This document shows positions 45,475 to 54,500 of a DNA stretch of 64,000 nt, piece after piece. The DNA lies in assembly GCF_028595265.1 (NCBI RefSeq), contig NZ_JAQQXP010000001.1:930001-994000 (forward strand). The letters are read 5' to 3'. The translations under genes and the position numbers were made by a program. The notes beneath the pieces are model-generated. The model had not been told where the DNA came from and searched no databases. It saw only the letters and a program-made list of their open reading frames with translations. Within the stretch, counting starts at the first letter, position 1, and each line of letters starts with the position of its first letter. Source of the stretch: Alteromonas gilva (lineage in GTDB: Bacteria; Pseudomonadota; Gammaproteobacteria; Enterobacterales; Alteromonadaceae).

Positions 45475-47202
45475 TCAGGTTCGAGCCGGAAAACGTATTT
45501 CGTAGCGTAAACCCTTACCCGGCTCACTGAAGGCTTCAATGTTACCGTCCAATGCCTGAGTCACCAGGTTATACATAATGTGGGTGCCTAAGCCGCTGCC
45601 GCCCTGGCTGCGCTTGGTGGTAAAAAAGGCTTCAAATAACTGCTTGAGTTGATTGGCCGGAATGCCACAGCCATTGTCTTCGTAAACCATCACAACGTCG
45701 TCCTTATCCTGGCTGACGTCGATGGTTATTTTACCTACCGTCTGATGCTCAAAACCATGGATGAGGGAGTTCATAATCATGTTGGTAACGATTTGTGCAA
45801 TAACCCCCGGCGCTGAGCGGATATAAAGCTCGTCCGGACAATTAATGCTCACATCATGCTGCTTGTGTTTAAATGAGGGTGCTAACGACAACATGATTTC
45901 ACGTAAATAAGTCTTTAAGTTAAAAACGCGTTCGGCTTCACTGGTTTGGTCAACCGCTACCTGTTTAAAGCTGGTAATTAATTCTGAGGCACGGTTGAGG
46001 TTAGTCAGCAGCAGGTTGGTGGTTTGCTCCGCTTCGTCTAAAAAAGACGCCATGGTTTTATTCGTCAGCGAGTTATTATCATAATCCTGGCGAATTTCTC
46101 CCAGACGCTCATTGAGAAAGCTTGCGGCGGTTACGCCAACGCCCAGCGGCGTATTAACGTCGTGCGCAATCCCAGCAACCAGACCGCCTAACGACGCCAT
46201 ACGCTCAGACTCGAGCAACTGTTCCTGAGCGAGCTTCAGGTTTTCCATTGATTTGGCGAGTTCGCTATTCTTTTCACGCAGAACGTTTTCAACATACTGG
46301 CGGTTTTCGTTTTCCTGGCGCAATTCGCGCTGATTAACAATGAGCTCATCTTTTTGCCGTTCCAAATCCAACATGATTTGACTTAGCGAGGCAGTCTTTT
46401 TGGCGACTTCCTGTTCCAGCAAGAGATTTTGATCGTCGAGCTTTTTATTTACGCGCTGAAGTTCGCTTTGGGTTTTGTGTAATTGCTGCTGGGATACAAT
46501 CAGGTCATCGATGACCTGATTATAGGAGTACTGCAGTAAGCGCAGTTCGTTTTCGTCTTCCAGATGCAAAAACACTTTCGACTCTTCGGGTCTCTCGGGG
46601 TTAAAAGCACTCATTTGCTGAGTGATTTCCATCAGCGGATCAGAAAGCATACGCCTAAAAGCGGTCATAAACAGAAACACTAAAAACGCTGTTTTAACGA
46701 TGGCGTTACCAATTAAGAAGAAGATGCCAATTTCGATACGACCAAAAATAATGTCAAAGTTGGAGTACAGGGTGACATCGCCTACGGTCGAAGAACGATT
46801 AGAAAACTCAAAAATGAGTGGAAAGCCATAACTAAAGAGCCCGCCGTTGTGATCTTCCAGCTCGCCGCTGGTGATGGGCGCGCGCGCCTGGGCAATGGTC
46901 ACCCCCAGATCAGCAATATACTCGCCATTCTCATCGCGTATTTGTACCCCGGTAATGATCGGCAGCTCCATTAACCCTTCGGCAATGGAGCGCGCCTGAG
47001 GCAGGTTTACTTCCCATATAGCGCGGGTAAGGCTGGTGGAAAAGGTGTTCTTAAGGGTTTGCAATTCTGACTCGATATGGCTTTTGGTGCTCATATACTC
47101 AGTAAAAATTTGCCCAACAGTAACGATAAAGGTCAGGAAGAAGTAAACCGACAATACTCGGGTGAGTAACTTTCTCGACAATCCTGTCTGCACTGATGCC
47201 AT
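45475..47202 (-). CDS. Orphan membrane sensor histidine kinase
   Basis: 575 residues from ATG 47202 (AGG 7 bases upstream). Helices at about 12-34 and 150-178 enclose a periplasmic sensor region (about 35-145). A coiled coil follows (about 230-335), then the phosphoacceptor H347 in GIAHDVNTPLGVG and an ATPase domain (NMIMNSLIHGFEH, YEDNGCGIP, GSGLGTHIMYNLV). No response regulator is adjacent on its strand; it is divergent from phoB, so it could feed into a distant regulator. The signal is unknown. Confidence 0.9.
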   Translation of the reverse strand: MASVQTGLSRKLLTRVLSVYFFLTFIVTVGQIFTEYMSTKSHIESELQTLKNTFSTSLTRAIWEVNLPQARSIAEGLMELPIITGVQIRDENGEYIADLGVTIAQARAPITSGELEDHNGGLFSYGFPLIFEFSNRSSTVGDVTLYSNFDIIFGRIEIGIFFLIGNAIVKTAFLVFLFMTAFRRMLSDPLMEITQQMSAFNPERPEESKVFLHLEDENELRLLQYSYNQVIDDLIVSQQQLHKTQSELQRVNKKLDDQNLLLEQEVAKKTASLSQIMLDLERQKDELIVNQRELRQENENRQYVENVLREKNSELAKSMENLKLAQEQLLESERMASLGGLVAGIAHDVNTPLGVGVTAASFLNERLGEIRQDYDNNSLTNKTMASFLDEAEQTTNLLLTNLNRASELITSFKQVAVDQTSEAERVFNLKTYLREIMLSLAPSFKHKQHDVSINCPDELYIRSAPGVIAQIVTNMIMNSLIHGFEHQTVGKITIDVSQDKDDVVMVYEDNGCGIPANQLKQLFEAFFTTKRSQGGSGLGTHIMYNLVTQALDGNIEAFSEPGKGLRYEIRFPART

Positions 47203-47291
47203 CTGCAACCTATAAAATTACTGATCAAAAACTGAACTTAACAAAGAATATGTGTTAATTACTGATTAGACAAGTCATTGCGGCATTATCG

Positions 47292-47307
47292 TGTCATCTA
47301 TCTGGCA
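47292..47307 (+). promoter_or_regulatory. Candidate Pho box upstream of phoB (distal)
   Basis: TGTCAT-CTAT-CTGGCA, two tandem half-sites in the PhoB spacing, with 11 of 14 consensus positions matched including flanking bases. It lies between the orphan kinase gene and phoB; no good -10 follows at the usual distance. Confidence 0.5.
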
Positions 47308-47365
47308 CAAAAGATGGTTGGTTTGTCGGTAAAAATGTTCACAAACTTGACATATTTATGTAATC

Positions 47366-47383
47366 GTTTAATAAAATTGTCAC
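47366..47383 (+). promoter_or_regulatory. Candidate Pho box upstream of phoB (proximal)
   Basis: GTTTAAT-AAAA-TTGTCAC, a weaker pair of half-sites, with TAATAA at 47393-47398 roughly where a PhoB-dependent -10 should lie. It resembles the box at 58538. Confidence 0.45.
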
Positions 47384-47431
47384 ACACCCCAATAATAATA
47401 GCGGCGTTTTGTTATGAGCTGGAAAAAATCT

Positions 47432-48121
47432 ATGTCAAGAAGAGTCTTGTTAGTTGAAGACGAAGCGCCTATCCGCGACATGTTATCATTTGTCCTGGAG
47501 CAGTCAGGTTTCGAAATTATTGAAGCGGAAGATTACGATATTGCTCAGCAGAAACTGGTGGAGCCTTATCCTGATTTAATTTTGTTAGATTGGATGTTGC
47601 CCGGAGGCAGCGGAGTTCAACTGGCTAAAGTATTAAAACAGCACGAATTTACCCGTGATATTCCGGTTATTATGCTTACCGCTCGCGGTGAAGAGGACGA
47701 TAAAATTCGCGGGCTTGATGCCGGGGCCGATGACTATATCACCAAACCGTTTTCACCCAAGGAACTGGTGGCCAGAATAAAAGCAGTAATGCGCCGGGTT
47801 ACCCCCACCTCAAATGAGCAACCCATTGAGTTTAATGGCCTGAAACTGGAGCCGGTTTCGCACCGTGTTGCAGCCGATGATGAACCGCTGGATATGGGAC
47901 CAACAGAGTACAAGTTACTGCACTTTTTTATGACCCATCCTGAGCGTGTTTACAGTCGCGAACAGCTACTTGATAATGTTTGGGGAACCAATGTTTACGT
48001 TGAAGACCGTACCGTTGATGTGCACATCCGCCGTTTGCGCAAAGCCATTGGTGGTAAAGGGCACGACGCGATGATACAGACCGTCAGGGGAGCCGGATAC
48101 CGATTCTCTACCAAGCTGTAA
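47432..48121 (+). CDS. phoB: Phosphate regulon response regulator
   Basis: An OmpR/PhoB-type regulator. With the ATG at 47432 (GGA 9 bases upstream) it has 229 residues: receiver domain with acidic pocket VEDE, phosphoacceptor Asp in LILLDWML and the Lys in YITKPFSPKELVARI; winged-helix DNA-binding domain from about 130 (GPTEYKLLHFFMTHPERVYS, VEDRTVDVHIRRLRKAI). The length, ITKPFSPKELVARIKAV and the following phoR identify PhoB. It activates Pho-box promoters under phosphate limitation. Confidence 0.95.
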   Translation: MSRRVLLVEDEAPIRDMLSFVLEQSGFEIIEAEDYDIAQQKLVEPYPDLILLDWMLPGGSGVQLAKVLKQHEFTRDIPVIMLTARGEEDDKIRGLDAGADDYITKPFSPKELVARIKAVMRRVTPTSNEQPIEFNGLKLEPVSHRVAADDEPLDMGPTEYKLLHFFMTHPERVYSREQLLDNVWGTNVYVEDRTVDVHIRRLRKAIGGKGHDAMIQTVRGAGYRFSTKL

Positions 48122-48195
48122 ACCGGCAGCCTGATGAGGTATAGTTCGGCCTCATTTTACTTTTTTAGTGTCGCGCAAAAAAAGGATTATTCGGG

Positions 48196-49500
48196 ATGTA
48201 CTACCCCTTTTCGTGGATCAAGTCAGTTGCGCGACTCTGTCTGTTTTTATTATTTTTTGCCCTGGTTGGCTGGTATGTCGATGACATGCTGCTGGCGGTT
48301 GCTCTGGGCGCCACCGGATTGTTGCTGGTCAACTACTGGCAACTGTTTAAGTTAAATCGCTGGCTGTGGCACAGCCGCAAAATGTCGCCCCCCGCGGTCA
48401 GTGGTTTATGGGAACATATCTACGAAGGGATTTATTACCTTCAGCGACGTAACCGTAATAAACGTAAAGAACTTGGCGCGTTGGTGAAGCGTTTTCGGGA
48501 AGGGTCAGAAGCCTTACCCGATGCCGCCGTTGTGGTGGATGCCAACGCCTGTATTATTTGGTGTAACCGTCTGGCCAGGCTTGAACTGGGGTTGCGCTGG
48601 CCGTCTGATGCGGGTCGCAGACTCGACAACCTGATACGTCACCCCGAATTTATTGAGTACTTTCACGCCGGTAAATATCACTTTCCTATTGAAGTGCCCT
48701 CGCCACTGAATTCGATGAAATCCTTTGAATACCGGATTATGCCCTATGGCGAAGAGCACCTGTTGCTTATTGCCCGCGATGTCACCCGTTTATCGCAGCT
48801 CGAGGAAATGCGCAAAGACTTCGTGGCCAACGTGTCCCATGAACTCAGAACGCCGCTCACTGTTATCACCGGCTATCTGGAAATCCTGCCTGACAGCGAC
48901 GAACACGCCAATCCGTTTATCAAAAAAGCGTATCACGAAATGGGCGCGCAAACGCAGCGCATGCAAAGCCTGATAGAAGATCTGTTGGTATTGTCGCGTA
49001 TTGAGGCGAGTTCTGAACGGATTTATGAAAATACCGTGGATATGGCGGCCATGTTAAAGCAAATAAAAATTGAAGCGGATGCATTAAACAAGAAAAAAAG
49101 GCATCAAATCCGCTTCCATCTGGCTGAAGGCGCGCGCATTTATGGTATCGAAACAGAATTACGCAGCGCCTGTTCTAACCTGATATTTAATGCCATTAAC
49201 TACACCCCCGAGGGCGGGCAAATCGACGTGTACTGGTCGTATAATAAAGACGGCGGTAAGTTTTTAGTGAAGGACAATGGTGATGGCATTGAACAGCAGC
49301 ATTTATCGCGTTTAACCGAGCGTTTTTATCGCGTTGATAAGGCTCGGTCAAGAAAAACCGGCGGCTCCGGATTAGGATTGTCTATTGTCAAACATGTGCT
49401 TAATCACCATAATTCGAAGCTACAAATCAACAGCCGGGTAGGCCAGGGCAGTGAATTTTTCTTCGAAGTTGGCGCCGAAATGATTGCGAGTCAGAATTAG
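48196..49500 (+). CDS. phoR: Phosphate regulon sensor kinase
   Basis: 434 residues: two close N-terminal membrane helices (about 8-48) without a large periplasmic loop, a charged linker, a PAS domain (about 95-200), and the kinase core with H215 in FVANVSHELRTPLT, NLIFNAINYTPEGG, DNGDGIE and GSGLGLSIVKH. The absence of a periplasmic sensor fits PhoR, which senses phosphate through the Pst transporter and PhoU. It follows phoB and precedes a PstS-like gene. Confidence 0.95.
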   Translation: MYYPFSWIKSVARLCLFLLFFALVGWYVDDMLLAVALGATGLLLVNYWQLFKLNRWLWHSRKMSPPAVSGLWEHIYEGIYYLQRRNRNKRKELGALVKRFREGSEALPDAAVVVDANACIIWCNRLARLELGLRWPSDAGRRLDNLIRHPEFIEYFHAGKYHFPIEVPSPLNSMKSFEYRIMPYGEEHLLLIARDVTRLSQLEEMRKDFVANVSHELRTPLTVITGYLEILPDSDEHANPFIKKAYHEMGAQTQRMQSLIEDLLVLSRIEASSERIYENTVDMAAMLKQIKIEADALNKKKRHQIRFHLAEGARIYGIETELRSACSNLIFNAINYTPEGGQIDVYWSYNKDGGKFLVKDNGDGIEQQHLSRLTERFYRVDKARSRKTGGSGLGLSIVKHVLNHHNSKLQINSRVGQGSEFFFEVGAEMIASQN

Positions 49501-49501
49501 C

Positions 49502-50485
49502 ATGGTGAAGCGGTATTTAATAGCGCTGTTGGCGCTGAGCCTGAGTTTGTCGGGATGGGCAGAAACGCCGGAATATCAGCGTAAACCAGGAGTGGCCGGT
49601 AATATTACGTCGGTGGGCTCCGATACGTTAGCAAATTTAATGACGCTGTGGTCACAGGAATTCAAAAACATTTACCCGGATGTGAAGTTTCAAATCCAGG
49701 CGTCAGGCTCTTCCACCGCGCCACCGGCACTAACAGAAGGCACCGCTACCATCGGGCCAATGAGCCGGGATTTAAAACCCAGTGAACGCCGCGCCTTTAC
49801 CCAGGCCCATGGCTACCCGCCAACGGTGATTAAAGTGGCGCTGGACGCCATTGCTATATTTGTTGAACGGCAAACGCCGCTCGATGGTCTCACTCTGCAA
49901 GAAGTTGATGCCATTTTCTCTGTTACCCGCTACTGCGGCGGCCCTCAAACTATTAGCAACTGGAATCAACTTGGTATCGATACCTATGGTGAGCAGGCTC
50001 CAATACGGCTGTTTAGCCGTAACTCGGTGTCGGGCACCTACGGGTTGTTCAAGATTATGGCCCTGTGCGATGGTGATTTTACCAAGTCGGTTAACGAACA
50101 ACCTGGCTCTGCCTCAGTGGTGCTGTCTGTGGCTTCCAGTAAAGGCGGCATGGGCTATGCAGCCTACGGCTATAAAACCGCTGGTGTCAGAGCGTTACCC
50201 CTGGGCACCAGTAAAGCGCAACTGGTGCCGCTTAATATGGATACCGTCAGAGAGCAAACATACCCATTTACGCGGTTCCTGTATTTAGTGGTCAACAAAC
50301 CCCCGGATAAACCCTTACCCAAACTGGTGAGTGAGTTTTTATTGTTTGTGCTGTCTGAAACAGGACAAAGAATGGTGTCACAGGATGGCTACTTTCCGAT
50401 CAAAACCGAATTACTGAACCGGCAGCGACAGCAACTGATGGGCACCAATCAATTGCTGCAGGACTCTGTTTACCAGGGCGGCTGA
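49502..50485 (+). CDS. PstS-like phosphate-binding protein
   Basis: 328 residues from ATG 49502, one base after the phoR stop. The signal peptide ends GWA. The body is a class-II binding protein of the PstS type: GSDTLANLMTLW, IQASGSSTAPPALTEG, and GRNSVSGTYG-like FSRNSVSGTYGLFK. It likely binds inorganic phosphate in the periplasm. No pstC, pstA, pstB or phoU gene follows, so it is either an extra binding protein for a distant Pst system or a partner of the outer-membrane genes downstream. Confidence 0.88.
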   Translation: MVKRYLIALLALSLSLSGWAETPEYQRKPGVAGNITSVGSDTLANLMTLWSQEFKNIYPDVKFQIQASGSSTAPPALTEGTATIGPMSRDLKPSERRAFTQAHGYPPTVIKVALDAIAIFVERQTPLDGLTLQEVDAIFSVTRYCGGPQTISNWNQLGIDTYGEQAPIRLFSRNSVSGTYGLFKIMALCDGDFTKSVNEQPGSASVVLSVASSKGGMGYAAYGYKTAGVRALPLGTSKAQLVPLNMDTVREQTYPFTRFLYLVVNKPPDKPLPKLVSEFLLFVLSETGQRMVSQDGYFPIKTELLNRQRQQLMGTNQLLQDSVYQGG

Positions 50486-50489
50486 TAGG

Positions 50490-51299
50490 ATGGCGTTTCT
50501 CACCGCAAAGTGGAAAAAGTGGGTGTTGGACTCATTGATAACCGGGCAGCAACCGGCCAGGATCGCCGGTACAATGGAAGATAACGGCTTTGCACAAACG
50601 GTTATTGAATCTGTTTTGGGCAACAACTTACCTAAAAATTACCGCTTTCGGCGGCCTGCCGAGCGTTATCACACCCTAGCGCAACCACGTTTTCTGATGC
50701 CTGATTCGGCTGTTACCTATATACCCCTTTGTGATACTCAGGCGTTGCAGTTGTTTGCCATCGATAATTTTCTCAGTGCCGCAGAATGCGACGAACTGGT
50801 GGCATTATCGGCAGAAAAACTCACACCGTCTACTGTCGCCGGTGCCCCCTCGGCAGCCGGCATCCGTACGTCCACCACGTGTGAACTGTCAACGTTTAAT
50901 GCGCCCATAGTCAGCGCGGTGAACGCGCGCATCGTCGAGCTGTTAGGGCTTGGCGCAGGCGAGCGGGAAGTGATTCAGGCCCAGCATTATGCGCCCGGCC
51001 AGTATTACCACGCTCACTATGACTTTTTTCCGCCCGGTACATCTCAATATATCGAGCACTGTGCTCAGCGGGGACAAAGAACCTGGACCTGCATGATTTA
51101 TTTAAACGACGACTTTAGCGGTGGCCGCACGACGTTTACTCATCTGGATATCAGTGTGACGCCTGAGGCCGGCAAGGCCTTGCTATGGAATAATTTACAC
51201 CCAGACGGCACGCCCAATGTGCAGTCGATGCACGTTGCCGAGCCGGTCGTCGAGGGCAATAAAGTAGTGATCACCAAGTGGTTCAGAGACCGAAACTGA
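50490..51299 (+). CDS. Prolyl-4-hydroxylase-like 2-oxoglutarate/Fe(II) oxygenase
   Basis: 269 residues, no signal peptide. The C-terminal double-stranded beta-helix has the iron ligands His176 and Asp178 (YYHAHYDFF) and His248 (QSMHVAEPV), and Lys258 for 2-oxoglutarate. The CxDDFSGGRTTF-like YLNDDFSGGRTTF and FLSAAECDELV match the P4Hc family. The first 90 residues look like a small helical domain. It begins 4 bases after the PstS-like gene, so it is in the phoBR operon. The substrate is unknown; proline or another residue in a neighbouring protein is possible. Confidence 0.87.
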   Translation: MAFLTAKWKKWVLDSLITGQQPARIAGTMEDNGFAQTVIESVLGNNLPKNYRFRRPAERYHTLAQPRFLMPDSAVTYIPLCDTQALQLFAIDNFLSAAECDELVALSAEKLTPSTVAGAPSAAGIRTSTTCELSTFNAPIVSAVNARIVELLGLGAGEREVIQAQHYAPGQYYHAHYDFFPPGTSQYIEHCAQRGQRTWTCMIYLNDDFSGGRTTFTHLDISVTPEAGKALLWNNLHPDGTPNVQSMHVAEPVVEGNKVVITKWFRDRN

Positions 51300-51464
51300 C
51301 CGTTTTCCGCATTACAGAGGGCGCTCAAACCTCGGGTGCGTACGGCGCAAATGTCAGCAATTAGTTTTTAAATTCAATCAGATACAAAAATCCGGGCGGT
51401 GCAATCATTGGCCGAATAAGCATAAAACCTGCAAAATACAAAAAAATTTAAAGCAAATTACAAC

Positions 51465-51495
51465 TTGTAACATAACTGTCACCCTTCTCTATTAG
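51465..51495 (+). promoter_or_regulatory. Pho box and -10 upstream of the triplicated lipoprotein gene
   Basis: TTGTAAC-ATAA-CTGTCAC at 51465-51482 has a near-perfect second half-site, and TATTAG at 51490-51495 follows at about the distance used by PhoB-activated promoters, which replace the -35. Confidence 0.6.
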
Positions 51496-51543
51496 TCTTG
51501 CACCGTCTTAAAATCTAAAAATGAATTTTTCTGGGAGATATCG

Positions 51544-54500
51544 ATGGCAGTTCGTAATGTATTTAAGGTAAGTGCAATTACAACAGCGCTTATCCTTGCT
51601 GGTTGCGGTGGCGACATAAATATTAATGAAGGTGACGAGGTTGTTGCACCAACAACTCCACCAACCACACCAACAACTCCAACTACGCCGACCACGCCAG
51701 ACGTTGATACGCCGGCAACTTTAGGCCTTGCCACCGACGTATCAAGCGAATATCCAGCCATTACGGACAAGCCCGTTTACCGCTTAGATACTGATCTTGT
51801 TGCTACGCAGGATATGACGCTGACCAGTGATATCCACTGGATTATCAAAGGACGTTTTGCAGTTGGTAATGACAACGCTGATTCTGCCGTACTGACCATC
51901 GAAGCCGGTACGACTCTGATCGGTGAAGGCGGTGACGACTTCCTGGTTGTCCGTCGTGGCTCTCAAATCGAAGCCTCTGGCTCGGCGTCAGCGCCTATCG
52001 TGATGACCTCTATTGAAGATGTTGAGGGTGACGAAACCTCAATTGGTCAGTGGGGTGGTGTGGTGTTATTAGGTAATGCACCAACCAACCTGTGTAACAC
52101 CGGTGATGACGGCACAACTTCAGATGATGAATTAGCCAACTGTGGTGTATCAGCTGAAGGTGATGCTGGCCTGTATGGCGGTAACAACCCTGAAGATAAC
52201 TCTGGTACCCTGGAATATGTAGTGGTTAAACATGCCGGTATGGCACTGGCGTCGGGTGATGAACTTAACGGTATCTCTTTTGCCGGTGTGGGTTCTGAAA
52301 CCACTGTCAATCACATTCAGGTGCATCAAAATCTTGACGACGGTATCGAATTCTTCGGTGGTACCGTTAGCGTCAGCAACGTGGTACTGACCGACATCGG
52401 TGATGATTCACTGGACTGGTCATTCGGCTGGACCGGTAGCGCCACCAATGTTTATATTCAGCAAAGCGCCGCAGGCGGCGACAACGCGATTGAGGCGGAT
52501 AACAACGAAGATAACCCAGGCTGGTTACCGCTGACCAAGCCAACAATTTCCAACGTCACTATTGTCAGTGCTGACGGCACCAATGGTGTGCGTTTGCGTA
52601 ACGGTACCGCCGGCGTGTTATCTAATGTACTGGTAACCGGCTCAACCCTGGCGCAGAACTGCCTTCGCGTAAACGGTGCTGAAGCCATCGCCAATGCAGA
52701 ATCTGGTGAATTAACCATTACCAACTCAATTGTTGCCTGCGAAACGCCTGCGAATAACTTCGGTAGCGATACTATTGGCGGCGATACCACCCAGGCGTGG
52801 TTTGAAGGTCAGAGCGGCAACAGCGTACTAGCAACAAGCGAACTCATGCTCGAAGACAATGGCTATATGCCAATGTCAGACTCGCCACTGGTACTTGGTG
52901 GCGGTCAGTACATCGGTGCCTTTAACCCTGCAGCGGCCGATTGGACGGCTGGCTGGACAGTTGCTGTGAATGGCGGTTTCCCTGACGATATTAATAACGC
53001 CTTCGAACAAGGTCTGGCCACCGACGTGTCAGCAGATTTCCCTGCTATCACCGACAAGCCGGTTTACGCACTGGCGGTAGATACGGTATTTACCAGCGAT
53101 GTAACCCTGACGAATGATGCGCACTGGTTACTCAAAGGCCGTACCGCAGTGGGTAACGACAATGCCGACAGCGCCGTGCTCTACATTGAGCAGGGTACTA
53201 CCGTATTTGGTGAAGAAGGTGATGACTTCCTGGTTGTGCGTCGTGGTTCACAGATTAATGCAGCCGGTACCGCCAATGCACCAATTACCTTTACCTCTTC
53301 TGATGATCTGGAAGGTGAAGAAACCTCTATCGGTCAGTGGGGCGGCTTAGTATTACTGGGTAACGCGCCAACTAACCTGTGTAACACCGGCGACGATGCG
53401 GCTACCTCAGACGACGAACTGGCTAACTGTGGCGTTTCAGCCGAGGGCGATGCTGGTCTGTACGGCGGTAACAACCCAGAGGATAACTCAGGTGTGCTGC
53501 GTTACGTGCTGGTCAAACATGCAGGTCGTGCACTGGCTGCGGGCGACGAACTCAATGGTATCTCGTTTGCAGGTATCGGTTCAGGCACTGAAGTTGAGTA
53601 CATTCAGGTGCACCAAAATCTCGATGATGGTGTGGAGTTCTTTGGTGGTACAGTCAGTGTTCGTAACATCGTGTTGACCGACATTGGTGATGACTCTCTG
53701 GATTGGTCATTCGGCTGGACCGGTAATGCACAAAATGTGTATATCCAGCAAAGTGCAGCCGGTGGCGATAACGCCATTGAAGCGGATAACAACGAAGACA
53801 ACCCGGCCTGGACACCGCTGACGACGCCGACTATTTCTAACGTGACCATTGTTGGTGCTGATGGTACCAACGGTGTGCGTCTGCGTAACGGCACTGCCGG
53901 TACGATTCGTAACCTGGTTGTAACGGCTGGCGAAGGCTACTCAAACTGTCTGCGGGTTAACGGTGCAGAATCCATTGCCAACGCAGAAGACGGCAGCCTG
54001 TCGGTAGAAAACAGTGTGGTCGCCTGTGAAGCGGACAGCAACTTCGGTTCTGACAGTATTGGTGGTGGTTCTACTGAAGCCTGGTTTACTGGTCAAACTG
54101 GTAACAGCGTGCTTTCTGCTGATGCGCTGATGCTCTCTAACGACGGCTTTACGCCTCGCTCTGGTTCACCGCTTCTGGGTAACGGTGTGGATATGTCAGA
54201 AGAAAACGACTTCTTCCTGCCTACTTCGTACATTGGCGCCTTTGACGGCGATACCAACTGGATGGAAGGGTGGACAGTTGCCGTGAATGATTCAGTTCCT
54301 GCTGATGTTACCAGTGCACTTGCGCAAGGCCTGGTCACCGACGTATCGGCAGATTTCCCTACCATTACCGACAAGCCGGTCTATCGTTTGATGCCAGATA
54401 CGGTCTTTACCAGCGACGTAGTGCTGACCAACGACGCACACTGGCTTATTAAAGGCCGCACGGCAGTGGGTGAAGACAACAGCCAGAGTGCAACGCTTTA

